From Carallia brachiata (taxonomy: Eukaryota; Streptophyta; Magnoliopsida; Malpighiales; Rhizophoraceae), in assembly GCA_021464245.1 (NCBI GenBank), contig JADCRB010000035.1, positions 1,135,583 to 1,199,582 on the forward strand: 64,000 bases of DNA, in the 5' to 3' direction. The notes below the pieces were generated by a model that was not told the DNA's origin, searched no databases, and saw only the letters and a program-made list of their open reading frames with translations. Both the position numbers and the translations under genes were made by a program. Positions 62,629 through 64,000 of the stretch are shown here, in pieces (within the stretch, counting starts at the first letter, position 1; each line of letters opens with the position of its first letter).

Positions 62629-64000
62629 CAATTGATCATAATTTGCGTTTATTAGTTACATAAAACCATTTTTGGCATGTATAAAGAGTCTAAATCACTT
62701 CATTTCATGCAAATAAGTGATTTTCTTTCATTTTAATGGCTATTTAAACCAAATTACACTTAAATGAAGCATTAATGCTTACAAAAACCATTAATTTCAA
62801 CGCAAAAAACATTTTCAACCCTTTTGGGGAGTTAAACGCATGAAATTCCATCTAATAAGTGTGCAATTGATCATGATTTGCGTTTATTAGTTCATAAAAC
62901 CATTTTTGGCATGCATAAAGAGTCTAAATCACTTCATTTCAAGCAAATAAGTGATTTTCTTTCATTTTAATGGCTTATTTAACTCAAATTACACTTAAAT
63001 GAAACATTAATGTTTATAAAAACATTTAATTTCAAAGGAAAAAGCATTTTGAACGCCTTTTGGGGAGTTAAAGCATTAAATTCCATCTAATAAGTGTGCA
63101 ATTGATCATAATTTGCGTTTATTAGTTGCATAAAACCATTTGTGGCATGAATAAAGAGTCTAAATCACTTCATTTCAAGCAAATAAGTGATTTTCTTTCA
63201 TTTTAATGGCTTATTTAACCCAAATTACACTTAAATGAAGCATTAATGCTTACAAAAACATTAATTTCAATGCAAAAAGCATTTTCACACCTTTGGGGAG
63301 TTAAAATTAAATCCATAATAAGTGTGCAATTGATCATATTTGCGTTTATTAGTTCATAAAACCATTTTGGCATGTAAAGAGTCTAAATCACTTCATTTCA
63401 TGCAAATAAGTGATTTTCTTATTTTAATGGCTTATTTAACCCAAATTACACTTAAATGAAGCATTAATGCTTACAAAAACCATTAATTTCAATGCAAAAA
63501 GCATTTTCAATACCTTTTGGGGAGTTAAAAGCATGAAATTCCATCTAATAAGTGTGCAATTGATCATATTTGTGTTTATTAGTTCATAAAACCATTTGTG
63601 GCATGAAAAGAGTCTAATCACTTCATTTCATGCAAATAAGTGATTTTCTTTCATTTTAATGGCTTATTTAACCAAATTACACTTAAATGAAGCATTAATG
63701 CTTATAAAAACATTAATTTAAATGGAAAAAGCATTTTCAACGCCTTTTGGGGAGTTAAATGCATTAAATTCCATCTAATAAGTGTGCAATTGATCATGAT
63801 TTGTGTTTATTAGTTGCATAAAACCATTTGTGGCATGAATAAAGAGTCTAAATCACTTCATTTCATGCAAATAAGTGATTTTCTTTCATTTTAATGGCTT
63901 ATTTAACCCAAATTACACTTAAATGAAGCATTAATGCTTATAAAAACCATTAATTTCAATGGAAAAAGCATTTTCAACACCTTTTGGGGAGTTAAATGCA

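Larger units (their letters stand above)
1..64000. repeat. Satellite DNA array, ~236-237 bp monomer, ~270 copies
   Basis: The anchor CAATTGATCATGATTT or a close variant recurs through the whole window: for example at 225, 461, 697, 933, 1169, 1405, 1642, 1879, 2116 and 2353, giving spacings of 236-237 bp. All copies I inspected are in the same orientation. Spacing falls to about 228-235 bp in stretches with small deletions. Each monomer carries the same ordered landmarks: the anchor, ATAAAACCATTTGTG, a hairpin-forming AAATCACTT/AAGTGATTT pair, CATTTTAATGGCTTATTTAA, AAGCATTAATGCTT, CTTTTGGGGAGTT and CTAATAAGTGTG. A composite monomer is about 30% G+C by hand count and contains few CpG dinucleotides. 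The array runs off both window edges. No unique sequence longer than a few tens of bases interrupts it, so every stretch without another label is satellite. The family name and host are unknown to me. Confidence 0.98.
59799..64000. repeat. Divergent satellite subfamily at the right end
   Basis: About 18 monomers carry marks rare or absent to the left: AATGGAAAAAGC (for AATGCAAAAAGC), GAAACATTAATGCTTATAAAAAC, TTTAAATGG, CATAATTTGCG, TTTCAAGCAAATAAG and GCATGCATAAAG or GCATGTATAAAG. S, Q and typical R monomers are missing. Most of the block follows a three-monomer order, described separately. It continues past the window edge and may be an older or edge-ward layer of the array, or come from another locus if the join at 59798 is wrong. 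Confidence 0.8.

Noticed and set aside
1..64000. CRISPR array
   Set aside because: The repeats are 236 bp and continuous, with no unique spacers and no cas genes. This is satellite DNA.
1..64000. CENP-B box or telomere-type repeats
   Set aside because: I saw no TTCG....A..CGGG pattern and no TTAGGG- or TTTAGGG-type runs. CpG is scarce in the monomer.

Overview
The whole window is one gene-free, AT-rich satellite DNA array. A single monomer of about 236-237 bp is repeated head to tail, all in one orientation, roughly 270 times from base 1 to base 64000. I hand-counted about 30% G+C for one composite monomer. I see no protein-coding gene, tRNA, rRNA, transposon, CRISPR array or bacterial-style operon. 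A long homogeneous array with higher-order structure points to a eukaryotic chromosome: centromeric, pericentromeric, subtelomeric or knob heterochromatin. A plant is plausible, but I do not recognise the satellite family and cannot name the organism.

Within the array, monomers fall into recurring types that I labelled by diagnostic bases after the anchor CAATTGATCATGATTT. P has TTAGTTCCATA, GTGCCATG and CATTACATG. Q has CCTTTATTAGTTGTATA and CAAAGAAGTG; Q2 and Q3 are close relatives, and Q3 has GAATATACAG. R has GAGTTTAGATGACTT, GATGCATTAATGCTTAT and TTTCAATTGAAAAAGC; R' is the form with GGGCAGTT. S has TTATTTGTTCC, AAGTGAGTTTCTTACAT and ACTTCAATG. T has GGTATG, CATACAAATAAG and usually AATTCCAATGC. 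U has CCTTTATTAGTTGCATA and AATGTCTT. V has GCGTTTGTTACTTGC and, typically, TTTTGGCATGAATAAGG. Their order repeats, so the array has higher-order repeats (HORs) of several sizes.

Layout. 1-1641: tail of a variant HOR. 1642-14970: a 20-monomer HOR of about 4.7 kb, two full copies plus 17 monomers of a third. 14971-23174: shorter HORs, including a pentamer (S-T-R-P-Q3), and chimeric monomers. 23175-27876: two copies of a 10-monomer HOR of about 2.35 kb. 27877-34549: mixed order with a local duplication. 34550-52693: an 8-monomer cassette of about 1.9 kb reused four times plus a truncated fifth copy, nested in a duplication offset by about 5.6 kb (24 monomers). 52694: a single N with a break in repeat phase. 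52695-59797: monomers with many 1-2 base losses. 59798: a second N where flanking sequence is repeated. 59799-64000: a divergent subfamily in a 3-monomer HOR of about 0.70 kb.

Two points deserve attention. First, the HOR size changes along the array (20, 5, 10, 8/24 and 3 monomers), consistent with successive local amplifications by unequal exchange. Second, many single-base losses fall exactly at columns that distinguish monomer types. That looks more like consensus collapse during assembly than natural mutation, so fine-scale sequence in the noisy blocks should be treated with caution. I found no evidence of an undescribed gene-encoded system here.
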